From Candidatus Aenigmatarchaeota archaeon (GTDB lineage: Archaea > Aenigmatarchaeota > Aenigmatarchaeia > CG10238-14): a stretch of 32,025 bases of DNA. The notes under the pieces are model-generated. The model ran no database searches. It was not told the origin of the DNA and saw nothing but the letters and a program-made list of their open reading frames with translations. The stretch's first letter is position 1, and every line of letters begins with the position of its first letter. The position numbers and the translations under genes are program-made. The stretch is taken from positions 1 to 32,025 of the forward strand of contig WJKS01000007.1 in NCBI GenBank assembly GCA_014728985.1. The letters are read 5' to 3'. Below, one piece after another: positions 16,937 to 23,970 of this stretch.

Positions 16937-17881
16937 TTAATTAACTCTAACCCAATCTAAACGATGATCGCATCCCCCACGGTCTGTGCATATATCCACA
17001 TAAAGAACATTATCATCTATATTTATTGTATTTTCACCATTCCCGTCGATATTATTAGCTATTCTCTCCCATCCACTTGATTTACGTGCATAAACATCTA
17101 AATTACTATGACAATTTGCCACAGCCCTAAAATTTATACTGGATACATAAGTCCAATCCCCAACGCTTAGCCTTGCACATTGACCTAAATTATAACCAGC
17201 TCTAACACAACAGTTATCGACGTCACCTTCTATACATAAAAATTCATTCCATTCTGAACCTGTCCATCCCCCATCATTCCCGCAATCAGGGTCAATAATA
17301 TTATCATCTTGACAGTTAGTCCCTGAACAACCACAATAAAGTTTACTCAGATAACCCATTTCATTTGCACAATAGCTAATAGTATCAGGTGTTAAGGACC
17401 CGTCGTGAGAAATATATACTCTAACTTCACCATTACCTCTTCTCTTTAAAATCACTTCATAAGTCTTGAAACCAATTTTACCGCCTATTTTTTCCAAAAG
17501 ACCATTAAGTGTTTCGCCCTCAACCTTAGATATCACATGAACTTCACATCCTAAATCCCTACATTCTATACTATCTCTAAATTCCAGACAAAGTTTATTA
17601 CCATTCGAAAATCCACCGGAGTCTACATTATATGCACCATCATCTGAAGCATAGATACTTCGACTGAAATCCGAAAAAGAATTTGTACTTGAAAGGTATT
17701 CTAAACCCACTTTTTCACAAAAACTATTGATATCTAAAATCAGCATGTCAAAAGTTTCCATTGTTGACTGTCTATGCTTTTCTATTGTCATATTAGAAAA
17801 AATTTGTAGGAATAAGGAGAATAGGATGAAAGATATTATCAGACCACCAATTATCCATATCCAATTTGAAACTCCCTTCAA
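16937..17881 (-). CDS. Pilin-like protein with a C-terminal Cys-rich beta domain
   Basis: A 314-residue protein beginning (M/L)KGVSNWIWIIGGLIISFILFSLF, almost the same start as the gene at 21662. Both share a core: a helix with FC/IC-x-GL, R-(S/A)-(I/V)-Y-A/V, then C-(L/I)-x-F-x-D/E...C..LGC/IGC and a closing beta hairpin. Here the core ends near residue 165 and a further 150 residues follow. They hold many Cys (GCSGTNCQ, DNCCVRAG) and a beta-rich end (WERIANNIDG, LYVDICTDRGG, RLDWVRVN). The LDWVRV close recalls galactose-binding-like carbohydrate-binding modules, a tentative match. The start is TTG at 17881 with a TATA-like box about 33 bases upstream. It is transcribed against its neighbours from a shared divergent promoter. 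Confidence 0.7.
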   Translation of the reverse strand: MKGVSNWIWIIGGLIISFILFSLFLQIFSNMTIEKHRQSTMETFDMLILDINSFCEKVGLEYLSSTNSFSDFSRSIYASDDGAYNVDSGGFSNGNKLCLEFRDSIECRDLGCEVHVISKVEGETLNGLLEKIGGKIGFKTYEVILKRRGNGEVRVYISHDGSLTPDTISYCANEMGYLSKLYCGCSGTNCQDDNIIDPDCGNDGGWTGSEWNEFLCIEGDVDNCCVRAGYNLGQCARLSVGDWTYVSSINFRAVANCHSNLDVYARKSSGWERIANNIDGNGENTINIDDNVLYVDICTDRGGCDHRLDWVRVN

Positions 17882-17921
17882 GATACCACTAATTTATTTT
17901 AGGCTTCCTATAATTTAAGTT
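17882..17921. promoter_or_regulatory. Compact divergent promoter between two pilin-like genes
   Basis: Only 40 bases separate the TTG of the minus-strand pilin gene from the ATG of the plus-strand one. AATTTATTTT at 17891-17900 lies about 27 bases before the plus ATG. TAATTTAA at 17911-17918 lies about 33 bases before the minus start. Both fit leaderless transcription, and the two core promoters interleave. Confidence 0.45.
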
Positions 17922-18344
17922 ATGATAAAAGCACAGATGTCTCTTGAGTATATAGTAAAAATTACAATACTGCTTGTAGTCGTGATAGTTATAACTGGCA
18001 TGATAATAAATTTCTATGATCAAATAAAAGCCAAAATAAAAGAACTTTTCGGAAGAAAAGAACCTGAAGTGGATTTTCCAAAAATAATTGATAAAACTAG
18101 TTTTACCGCAGGGGAGGTTTCAGCTTATATAGAAAGTTGCCATTCAACTATGAGTTCACTTCCAGAAGAAGTCCAAGACAATATCATTTGTTATCTGCTT
18201 AGGTCGGATACCATTATTACTATTGATACTGGTCTTGCAACCCCAGGCGGAATAACCGTTACCTGGAATTGGGTATCTGGAACCTTTGACGAAATGAAAA
18301 TTGAATATCAAGATGTAGGAAACGAAATTGTAATAAGTGATTGA
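17922..18344 (+). CDS. Archaeal pilin with class III signal peptide (QxSxE motif)
   Basis: The 140-residue protein starts MIKAQMSLEYIVKITILLVVVIVIT. The QMSLEY sequence is the QxSxE motif of archaeal pilins processed by the EppA/PibD-type peptidase just before the Gln. After the hydrophobic helix comes a basic/acidic linker and a small beta domain. It contains the shared ESCHST...IICYLL pair and ends DEMKIEYQDVGNEIVISD, matching the C-terminal hairpin of the pilin-like genes at 15627, 18346 and 20701. It is the simplest bare member of that family and is a candidate for the main shaft pilin. The next gene starts one base after its TGA. Confidence 0.82.
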   Translation: MIKAQMSLEYIVKITILLVVVIVITGMIINFYDQIKAKIKELFGRKEPEVDFPKIIDKTSFTAGEVSAYIESCHSTMSSLPEEVQDNIICYLLRSDTIITIDTGLATPGGITVTWNWVSGTFDEMKIEYQDVGNEIVISD

Positions 18345-18345
18345 T

Positions 18346-18825
18346 TTGAAAGGCATAACCTTCAACATTATTGTCTTTGCCACAATAGCTCTAGTATCTG
18401 TGGTCATATTTCTTATCGTTCTTAATTCCATTATTCCAAATTTTATCGGGAGAGGCTTATGCAAATTATATCAAATTTTTCTCTCTTTACCACTTCCAAA
18501 AGAGTTAAAACCCCCAATACCTGGTTGCTCTATATTCCCTAGGATGGAGAGATTACGTTTCCCAGAAGGCTCAGCAACTACTTTGGCAAATTATTTAATA
18601 CAATGTTGGGAAAAATCTGAAGAAGGGAAATTGGGTCAAACTTTCATTTGCTACGAATTATTTTTAAAGGAAATTCCCATCCCATTCGATGATGGAGATG
18701 TCACAACAGGCTCTACAGTTCCAATTACCTGGAAAATAAATCCTCCATCAGGACTCATAGAAGGAGAGGATATAACTATAATCATAAAATACAACGCTGA
18801 AACTCAAAGAGTAGAAGTGATTTAA
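18346..18825 (+). CDS. Pilin-like protein, bare scaffold
   Basis: Starting at TTG 18346 the product is 159 residues and begins (M)KGITFNIIVFATIALVSVVIF, matching the MKG starts of its neighbours. An upstream GTG would add three residues inside the previous gene and is less likely. The core has LIQCWEKS...FICYELFL, then PITWKI, and closes ITIIIKYNAETQRVEVI. All three elements align by eye with the propeller-bearing pilin at 15627, but here nothing is inserted between them. Its stop overlaps the next ATG (TAATG), so it is translationally coupled to the metzincin gene. Confidence 0.7.
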   Translation: MKGITFNIIVFATIALVSVVIFLIVLNSIIPNFIGRGLCKLYQIFLSLPLPKELKPPIPGCSIFPRMERLRFPEGSATTLANYLIQCWEKSEEGKLGQTFICYELFLKEIPIPFDDGDVTTGSTVPITWKINPPSGLIEGEDITIIIKYNAETQRVEVI

Positions 18826-20063
18826 TGGAAACAGGTCTAATAGGCGCAGTTTTAATAGGTTTAGTAGTTTTGGTAGTGTCCGTATTAATCATTAAATCTC
18901 TTGGATATGAAATTCAACTAAATATTAAAGAGGGTATCAAAGAGTTCTTCGGAGAAATTTATTCCCAAATTTTTGGAAGAGACTATTATAATATCTGTGA
19001 AGTTTATGATAATGATTATATCTCATTTAACGACTTTAAAACCCTTTTAAATGCGGTTTATAATAAAAAATGTGGGAACTCAAAAATAAATGTAATAATA
19101 AGCTTTTCTCTAAGAGAAGAAGATATTAAAAAATTAGCAGAGGAACTTGATATAGCAAAAAACGGTGAACTAATATATCAAGGCTCAAGTGACGAAACAC
19201 TTGGAATGGGTGCAATAATAGTTGATACAGAACACACTGGAAATTTCTTATTTGAATTCCGAGATGAAATTACTCTCTGGAATGAAGGCGAACCAAATGA
19301 AGATACTCTAATAAGTTTAACTGGGCTAGATTGTGATATCTACGATAAAACTTGTACACCAACAACAGGATATATACCCCCTACATTTACATTACTCTAC
19401 ATTCAGCTAGAGGGAAATGTCCCAGACTTTGAAACTAAGGCTGAGGGTGCTAAGGACTTCTGGGTCCAAAAAACATCCTTATCTTCATGTCCAGATAGAG
19501 TGAATTTCATCGCTGAAAATACCCAAATTTGTGACGTCCCTGATCAAATTGATATTTGTGGTGCTTCAGCAGCTATAGCAGAGGCAACAGTTTCCCAGAC
19601 TATGAATTCTATTTCTAATTGTATCAATAATTGGGGCTATACAGATGATTATACTAGGGTTGTTGGGATTATACCGGGGGATTATGTGTGTTCTGGTAGT
19701 TTAGGTTCTGTTAATGGTTACGCCTATATCAACGGAGAATATGTTGTTAGTGCGGAAGGGGACTTTACTAGTCTCCATTATTTATCTTCCACATCTACAC
19801 ATGAGTTGGGTCATACTTTTGGTCTTTGTGATGAAGGTTATGGGAATTGTATAGACAACGGTTGCTCAAGTGGTTTTAGAGAAGGTGAATGTACTTCGAT
19901 GGGGTGTATTGACACTACTACCCACTGCTGTCCGAACGAACCTGAATTAGATAGTATTATGTGTACTTTTGATGATTGTAATAGAGGATGTGATTACGAT
20001 CATCGATTCGCAGATACCAGCCGAACATACCTTGAAAGCCAATTAAATAGTTATTGTAATTAA
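18825..20063 (+). CDS. Membrane-anchored metzincin protease on a pilin-like stalk
   Basis: A 412-residue protein with an N-terminal helix at about 4-24 (GLIGAVLIGLVVLVVSVLIIK). It is followed by IFGRDYYNICEVY...AVYNKKC, which resembles the NVFGKNIEMCEE...SIKCW part of the pilin at 15627. The C-terminal half is a zinc protease. HELGHTFGLCD at 326-336 gives HExxHxxGxxD, with Asp as probable third ligand as in snapalysin-type metzincins. DSIMCT near 379 supplies the Met-turn. Many Cys (for example CCPNEPELDSIMC, DDCNRGCDYDH) suggest disulphides outside the cell. The ATG overlaps the previous stop. No propeptide or cysteine switch is obvious. The link to the pilin scaffold is inference; the protease motif is directly visible. 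Confidence 0.78.
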   Translation: METGLIGAVLIGLVVLVVSVLIIKSLGYEIQLNIKEGIKEFFGEIYSQIFGRDYYNICEVYDNDYISFNDFKTLLNAVYNKKCGNSKINVIISFSLREEDIKKLAEELDIAKNGELIYQGSSDETLGMGAIIVDTEHTGNFLFEFRDEITLWNEGEPNEDTLISLTGLDCDIYDKTCTPTTGYIPPTFTLLYIQLEGNVPDFETKAEGAKDFWVQKTSLSSCPDRVNFIAENTQICDVPDQIDICGASAAIAEATVSQTMNSISNCINNWGYTDDYTRVVGIIPGDYVCSGSLGSVNGYAYINGEYVVSAEGDFTSLHYLSSTSTHELGHTFGLCDEGYGNCIDNGCSSGFREGECTSMGCIDTTTHCCPNEPELDSIMCTFDDCNRGCDYDHRFADTSRTYLESQLNSYCN

Positions 20064-20087
20064 GTTAATATTAAACAGGTAAGATAT

Positions 20088-20660
20088 ATGGGAAAAAAGT
20101 TAATTTTCACGATTAGTCTATTGATCTTCTTCTCCCTAATTTTCTCTACATCTTACAGTAAGGAATTAGTTCATTCCTTGGATATGATGATCTATAGAAA
20201 TGATACCGTTGAACTCAAGAATCTAAATCTTATATATGCCAAACCAGGTGAATTCTCTGAAAGATATCTGGATTATAGTGTCAAAGTTTTTTCTGATGAT
20301 GATAAAATTCTATCTGAAGAAAATTTAAGAGTCTCTTTCCTGCTATCCTTAGATCCAATTGGGACTATTATTACCAATAGCACTTTCGTCCATGTCAATG
20401 TACCTTATTTTGAAAATGGGAAGAGAATTGGTATATTCCATCTAGATAAAGAAATACTAAATATAGATCTTCAGAAAGAATTTTGTAACAAGGATGGAAT
20501 TTGTGGCCCAGGGGAAAATATCTACAGTTGCCCAGAAGATTGTTCGGAAACTAAAGATAGAAAATCCTTTCCATTTTCCTTATTGATATTTTTAGCTCTG
20601 ATAGCATCATTAATTGTGGTTATTCTAACAAGGAGAAAACCAACAAAAGGAATTAAATAA
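20088..20660 (+). CDS. Exported bitopic protein with a Cys-rich calcium-loop-like motif
   Basis: A 190-residue protein. The signal peptide (GKKLIFTISLLIFFSLIFSTSYS) is followed by a beta-rich extracellular domain of about 115 residues. Next comes a Cys motif CNKDGICGPGENIYSCPEDC at about 134-153, a form seen near the C-termini of many archaeal surface proteins, and then a membrane helix (FSLLIFLALIASLIVVILT) with a basic tail. An AGGT about 8 bases upstream supports the ATG. It follows the metzincin gene by 24 bases on the same strand, so it probably belongs to the pilus operon as an accessory surface protein. No enzymatic motif is seen. Confidence 0.65.
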   Translation: MGKKLIFTISLLIFFSLIFSTSYSKELVHSLDMMIYRNDTVELKNLNLIYAKPGEFSERYLDYSVKVFSDDDKILSEENLRVSFLLSLDPIGTIITNSTFVHVNVPYFENGKRIGIFHLDKEILNIDLQKEFCNKDGICGPGENIYSCPEDCSETKDRKSFPFSLLIFLALIASLIVVILTRRKPTKGIK

Positions 20661-20700
20661 ATACCTAATTAATTTATTCCAACTTAACCAATCTTATCTT

Positions 20701-21654
20701 ATGAAGGGTGTTGCACAAGGAATCCCAAGTTATCTGTATGTTCTTGCTGCTATAGTAGTGGGTATAATTATGTTAGTTATTTTATCAAGATACTCCAAAG
20801 TACTTTTCGGGGAAAAGGCTGAATTAAGGTTAACAGGAGATGAGCAGGAAATATCTAAGAGGCTTTCTGAAATTATTCAAAAGTGTTGGGTTGATAATAG
20901 AAGGGGATTAGAGGATGAATCTAGTATCTACAAAGAGATTAGTCTTACTGATAGCCTGAAAATAGAAGAGAAGAATTTAACTGATCATTTGGACTGTGAA
21001 AAATTACCCAACAATGATTGCTATATTTATCCTGATGGCTCTGACCCAGATTATGACTGTAGTTTATGTGATTCCCCTTATTTTGATGATGGTGATAAAA
21101 TAATTTGGCTTGCCGAAGAGGATAATACAGAATTGAAAATAAGTTATCATGGGGGTTCCCGTAAGATTGTGGTAGTTGGTTACCCATGCGATGACAGATG
21201 TATGTGTGAAAGAGATTGTAAGAAGAAATGTATAGATGGTTTATCTACAACAGAATGCGAGGACTGTTATAATGACTGTGGGACTATTGTAGTAATAACT
21301 ACAACTATCACTACTCCCATTACTACAACTACAAATATTATTACAACTACTAGCACTAGCACTACGATACCAACACCTCAATGGTCTCAATGTTTCAGCC
21401 CAGCAGACTATTTAGACTTTCTCACATGTAACGATCTTTGTGCTTCCATAGGAAAAGTATGTGTCAACGCCTGTATAGTTAATACCGATAAAGGTCCTGT
21501 CACTACTGGACTTAAAGGTTATGGTTATGAAGACCATAATTGTGGAAGTAGTTCATTAATTATCGAATGGGAGATAGTAAAAGATTATAGTTGTAGTTGG
21601 CCAGAATGTGTTTGGCCTGGACATAGAAATAGCTGTAAATGCTGTTGTCGGTGA
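20701..21654 (+). CDS. Pilin-like protein with Thr-rich linker and Cys-rich head
   Basis: A 317-residue protein in four parts. The N-terminal MKGVAQGIPSYLYVLAAIVVGI helix leads to a pilin core with IIQKCWVD and the closing TELKISYHGGSRKIVVVG (about 143-160). A Cys-rich segment follows (residues 163-193, ten Cys). Residues 196-226 are almost all Thr/Ile/Pro and form a likely O-glycosylated stalk. The last 90 residues form a head with about eleven Cys, ending SCKCCCR. The core matches the bare pilins at 17922 and 18346, with the extra parts appended at the end rather than inserted. An AATTTATT box about 28 bases before the ATG suggests a leaderless transcript starting a second operon with the next gene. 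Confidence 0.72.
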   Translation: MKGVAQGIPSYLYVLAAIVVGIIMLVILSRYSKVLFGEKAELRLTGDEQEISKRLSEIIQKCWVDNRRGLEDESSIYKEISLTDSLKIEEKNLTDHLDCEKLPNNDCYIYPDGSDPDYDCSLCDSPYFDDGDKIIWLAEEDNTELKISYHGGSRKIVVVGYPCDDRCMCERDCKKKCIDGLSTTECEDCYNDCGTIVVITTTITTPITTTTNIITTTSTSTTIPTPQWSQCFSPADYLDFLTCNDLCASIGKVCVNACIVNTDKGPVTTGLKGYGYEDHNCGSSSLIIEWEIVKDYSCSWPECVWPGHRNSCKCCCR

Positions 21655-21661
21655 TTAAGAA

Positions 21662-22192
21662 ATGAAAGGAGTAGCAAATTGGATCCTGGTAATAGGAGGT
21701 ATGATAATGGGGATTGTGATATTCACAATTAGTGCGAGTTTACTGATAAACCATATCAGAACAATGAAGAGACAAACAGTTCTGGGACAAATACAAAACT
21801 TTCATGATGAATTGACTACTATCTGCAAAATGGGACTAGGACACAGAAAAAAATATTATTTAGTTCTTCCGGATACTGTCAGAGCCGTCTATGTTGCAAA
21901 TAAAAGTTATGATACTCCGCCTGACAAGGTTTCTGCTTATATCTCTGACAAGGTTTCTGCTGTGGGTAATCATACCTGCATTCAATTCTTCGATGAGAAT
22001 GTCCCTATCTGTCAATACATTGGCTGTAAAACCCGATTAACTTACATTGGTTCTCCCTCACTTAAGTCAAACCTGCAAGTATTTGTTGCGCAGTTAAAAG
22101 GGGAATACCCTGTTTATGAGTATACACTACAGATAGAGAAAGCGGGTGAATATTTCCTGGATGTTGATGCTGAAGAAGGAATAGAAGATTAA
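21662..22192 (+). CDS. Pilin-like protein, bare second-family scaffold
   Basis: The 176-residue product begins MKGVANWILVIGGMIMGIVIF and is a paralogue of the minus-strand gene at 16937. Shared positions include the MKGV(A/S)NWI-IGG start, a helix ending in TIC-GLG, RAVYVANKS, HTCIQFF...CQYIGC and the closing YEYTLQIEKAGEYFLDV. It ends there, without the Cys-rich C-terminal domain of its paralogue. GGTGA lies 8 bases before the ATG and overlaps the previous stop, so the two genes form one operon. An 8-residue unit (DKVSAYIS) is partly repeated in tandem near residue 90. Its stop overlaps that of the convergent AlaX-like gene. Confidence 0.7.
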   Translation: MKGVANWILVIGGMIMGIVIFTISASLLINHIRTMKRQTVLGQIQNFHDELTTICKMGLGHRKKYYLVLPDTVRAVYVANKSYDTPPDKVSAYISDKVSAVGNHTCIQFFDENVPICQYIGCKTRLTYIGSPSLKSNLQVFVAQLKGEYPVYEYTLQIEKAGEYFLDVDAEEGIED

Positions 22193-22608
22193 TCATTAGT
22201 CTCAAATAAAAATCTGTACCTGTCTTTACCAACTCTTTCAACGGATTTAATTCTGATTTTACCTATCTCACTGGTATTGTCAACATGATTATCTGCACAT
22301 GGCCTTTTATCAAACTCCTGAATATCAACGATTCTTATTTCTTGGGTTTTCTTCGGAACTTTCCGTAAATCTACTTCCTTTTCCGCTTCTTCTCTTGATA
22401 GAATATATTTCTTTACCACGAGATTATTAGATATGATTTTATTTGTTTGGTTCTCTAGGTCTTCTAGAACAACTTCTCTTAAATCTAATCTGGAATAAAC
22501 CTCCAGTAGTCCGATATCATCAAACTTGCAAATACCGACCTTAACATCAAATCTATCTTCAAGTATCTTTGCTATAATATGTTCGGCCGTGGGAAGCCTT
22601 GGGTCCAT
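22189..22608 (-). CDS. AlaX-like aminoacyl-tRNA editing domain protein
   Basis: A 139-residue stand-alone second additional domain (SAD) of the type found in AlaRS, ThrRS and AlaX, which hydrolyses mischarged tRNA(Ala). The C-terminal zinc motif RPCADNHVDNTSEIGKIRI matches the family C-x3-H (CGGTHV-NTGEIG). The N-terminal motif reads LPTAEHIIAKIL where the family has HTAEHIL, so the first zinc His is Pro while the second remains. Three of four ligands are kept, so activity is uncertain. The first residues MDPRLPTAEH are at the right position, which supports the ATG. It is transcribed divergently from trmY with overlapping promoters. Confidence 0.7.
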   Translation of the reverse strand: MDPRLPTAEHIIAKILEDRFDVKVGICKFDDIGLLEVYSRLDLREVVLEDLENQTNKIISNNLVVKKYILSREEAEKEVDLRKVPKKTQEIRIVDIQEFDKRPCADNHVDNTSEIGKIRIKSVERVGKDRYRFLFETND

Positions 22609-22640
22609 ATATATTTCTACTACACTAGTAATTTAAATTA
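22606..22640. promoter_or_regulatory. Overlapping divergent leaderless promoters (alaX-like / trmY)
   Basis: The two start codons are only 31 bases apart. The plus-strand TATA (CATATATATTT, 22606-22615) overlaps the minus-strand ATG. The minus-strand TATA (ATTTAAAT, 22631-22638) abuts the plus-strand ATG at 22640. Each gene therefore places its TATA on the other start codon. Confidence 0.55.
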
Positions 22641-23188
22641 TGCGGGAATTCATACTGTTCTCACGAACTGCCAGGACTGATGATAATTTCAAATTTCTAA
22701 GAGAGGGTGGAAGACTTGATGTCGTTTATCAATGTATACTTATGAGCATATTCTCATCACATAGACATAGGAATACCAAACTTCATGCTATTCTTAACGG
22801 CCCACCTAATCCACCTTTACATTTAGAAGTGGATGGGAGTGAATTAAGGGATGCTAGGGTAGATGAAAAAACCTGGGAAAATATTCTAAGAAAAGTTTTA
22901 TCTGGTGGAAAGCACCCAGGGATAAGACTTGGGAAAAAGAGTTTTCAGGAATTAGTCAAGGAGAAAAACAAACTTTATGTACTTGAGGAAAGAGGTAAGG
23001 ACATTGTTGAAGTAGAATTTGACGAGAACCCTGTGTTCGTCCTAGGGGATCAGGTTGGACTTCCCAAAAAAGATGAAGGCTTTGCTCTGAGGTATGGTGA
23101 GAAGATTTCTCTGGGTAAAGGATTGTACTTGTCTTCTTCTGCTATTGATATTGTTAACTGGTGGTTGGATAGAAAAGGTATTCAATGA
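22640..23188 (+). CDS. trmY: tRNA (pseudouridine54-N1)-methyltransferase TrmY
   Basis: The 182-residue SPOUT-class enzyme makes N1-methylpseudouridine at position 54 of archaeal tRNAs. Family motifs are the N-terminal REFILFSRTARTDDNF, GRLDVVYQCI, LNGPPNPPLHLEVDGSELRD, the SAM-knot segment ENPVFVLGDQVGLP, and the C-terminal SLGKGLYLSSSAIDIVNWWLDR. Length and motif order fit a complete TrmY. A TATA-like box ends about 25 bases before the ATG, so the transcript is leaderless. Confidence 0.93.
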   Translation: MREFILFSRTARTDDNFKFLREGGRLDVVYQCILMSIFSSHRHRNTKLHAILNGPPNPPLHLEVDGSELRDARVDEKTWENILRKVLSGGKHPGIRLGKKSFQELVKEKNKLYVLEERGKDIVEVEFDENPVFVLGDQVGLPKKDEGFALRYGEKISLGKGLYLSSSAIDIVNWWLDRKGIQ

Positions 23189-23251
23189 TACATATGATTC
23201 TGAATGATTTTAGATATGCTTTTAAATAAATTACCCTTAATCTAATGTAAT

Positions 23252-23554
23252 ATGGTAAGATCTGTCTATATCAAGGTAACAGAAGGTCCTGATCCAAATA
23301 GTAAATTAGTTCAAGAAGAAGGACCCATTACTAACAGAACAGACTTTGCTGCCGCTGTCACAGCAATTGCTTCCACCAATGGAGGAACTCACCTCCATTA
23401 CTATGCAGACCAAGGCCTGGAAGGAGATGGTAGTTTTGAGGGAGACCTTGGGAGGAGATTCACAGGAGGACCAGGTTTAACAAGATATGGGAGTGCGAAA
23501 ACATATTTAAAACCTGGCGCTTCGGCGGTTCTTATTAATAAAATTAGATATTAG
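23252..23554 (+). CDS. Hypothetical protein, 100 aa
   Basis: A 100-residue soluble protein with no signal peptide or membrane segment. It is rich in Gly and Thr (IASTNGGTHLHYYADQGLEG, FTGGPGLTRYG) and ends in a hydrophobic-basic tail. A TTTTAAATAAATT box at about 23218-23231 lies about 27 bases before the ATG, a good leaderless promoter that supports expression. It is convergent with the next small gene. No family was recognised. Confidence 0.6.
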   Translation: MVRSVYIKVTEGPDPNSKLVQEEGPITNRTDFAAAVTAIASTNGGTHLHYYADQGLEGDGSFEGDLGRRFTGGPGLTRYGSAKTYLKPGASAVLINKIRY

Positions 23555-23576
23555 TTAATATTGAATTCTGCGAATT

Positions 23577-23912
23577 TTATCGGTGAAGACCTCTTGTTGC
23601 AGCAACTTCAGCACAAAGAACTCTTGTATCAGATCTTAAATCAGCTATCACTTCTAAAGCTTTTCGAGGACTTCCTACTGAGAACATATAACTAGTACTT
23701 GGCTGAACTGTATCCCCTGAACCATATGGTAAACTTCGGTTAATATCAGAAACCAGTTCCGGAGTAAATTCAGCACCAGTTCTATATCTTCCTTCAGGTA
23801 ATAAATGTGGGTTTAAAACTGCATTTACAGTATCTTCGGGAGTTCCATATGGAAAAGACACGATAACAGTACTTGTTAGACCCGTAGTTCGATTAACTGT
23901 CAAAAAACTCAC
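23577..23912 (-). CDS. Hypothetical protein, 111-112 aa
   Basis: A soluble-looking protein with VIVSFPYGTPEDTVNAVLNP and RKALEVIADLRSDTRVLCAEV segments, suggesting an alpha/beta fold of about 110 residues. The start is GTG at 23912 or the TTG just before it (23915). A minus-strand ATATAAAAAT box at 23941-23950 is about 30 bases upstream of either. It is convergent with the 100-residue gene to the left and next to the tRNA on the right. No family was recognised. Confidence 0.55.
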   Translation of the reverse strand: MSFLTVNRTTGLTSTVIVSFPYGTPEDTVNAVLNPHLLPEGRYRTGAEFTPELVSDINRSLPYGSGDTVQPSTSYMFSVGSPRKALEVIADLRSDTRVLCAEVAATRGLHR

Positions 23913-23970
23913 CAAAGAAAAATAGGTTTTATGAAAATTTATTTTTATATCCTTCTAAGGTTAACTCATG

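Noticed and set aside
21295-21375. The ACT/ACA-rich run as a microsatellite or CRISPR-like repeat
   Set aside because: It is in frame and encodes the Thr-rich linker; units are irregular and there are no spacers.
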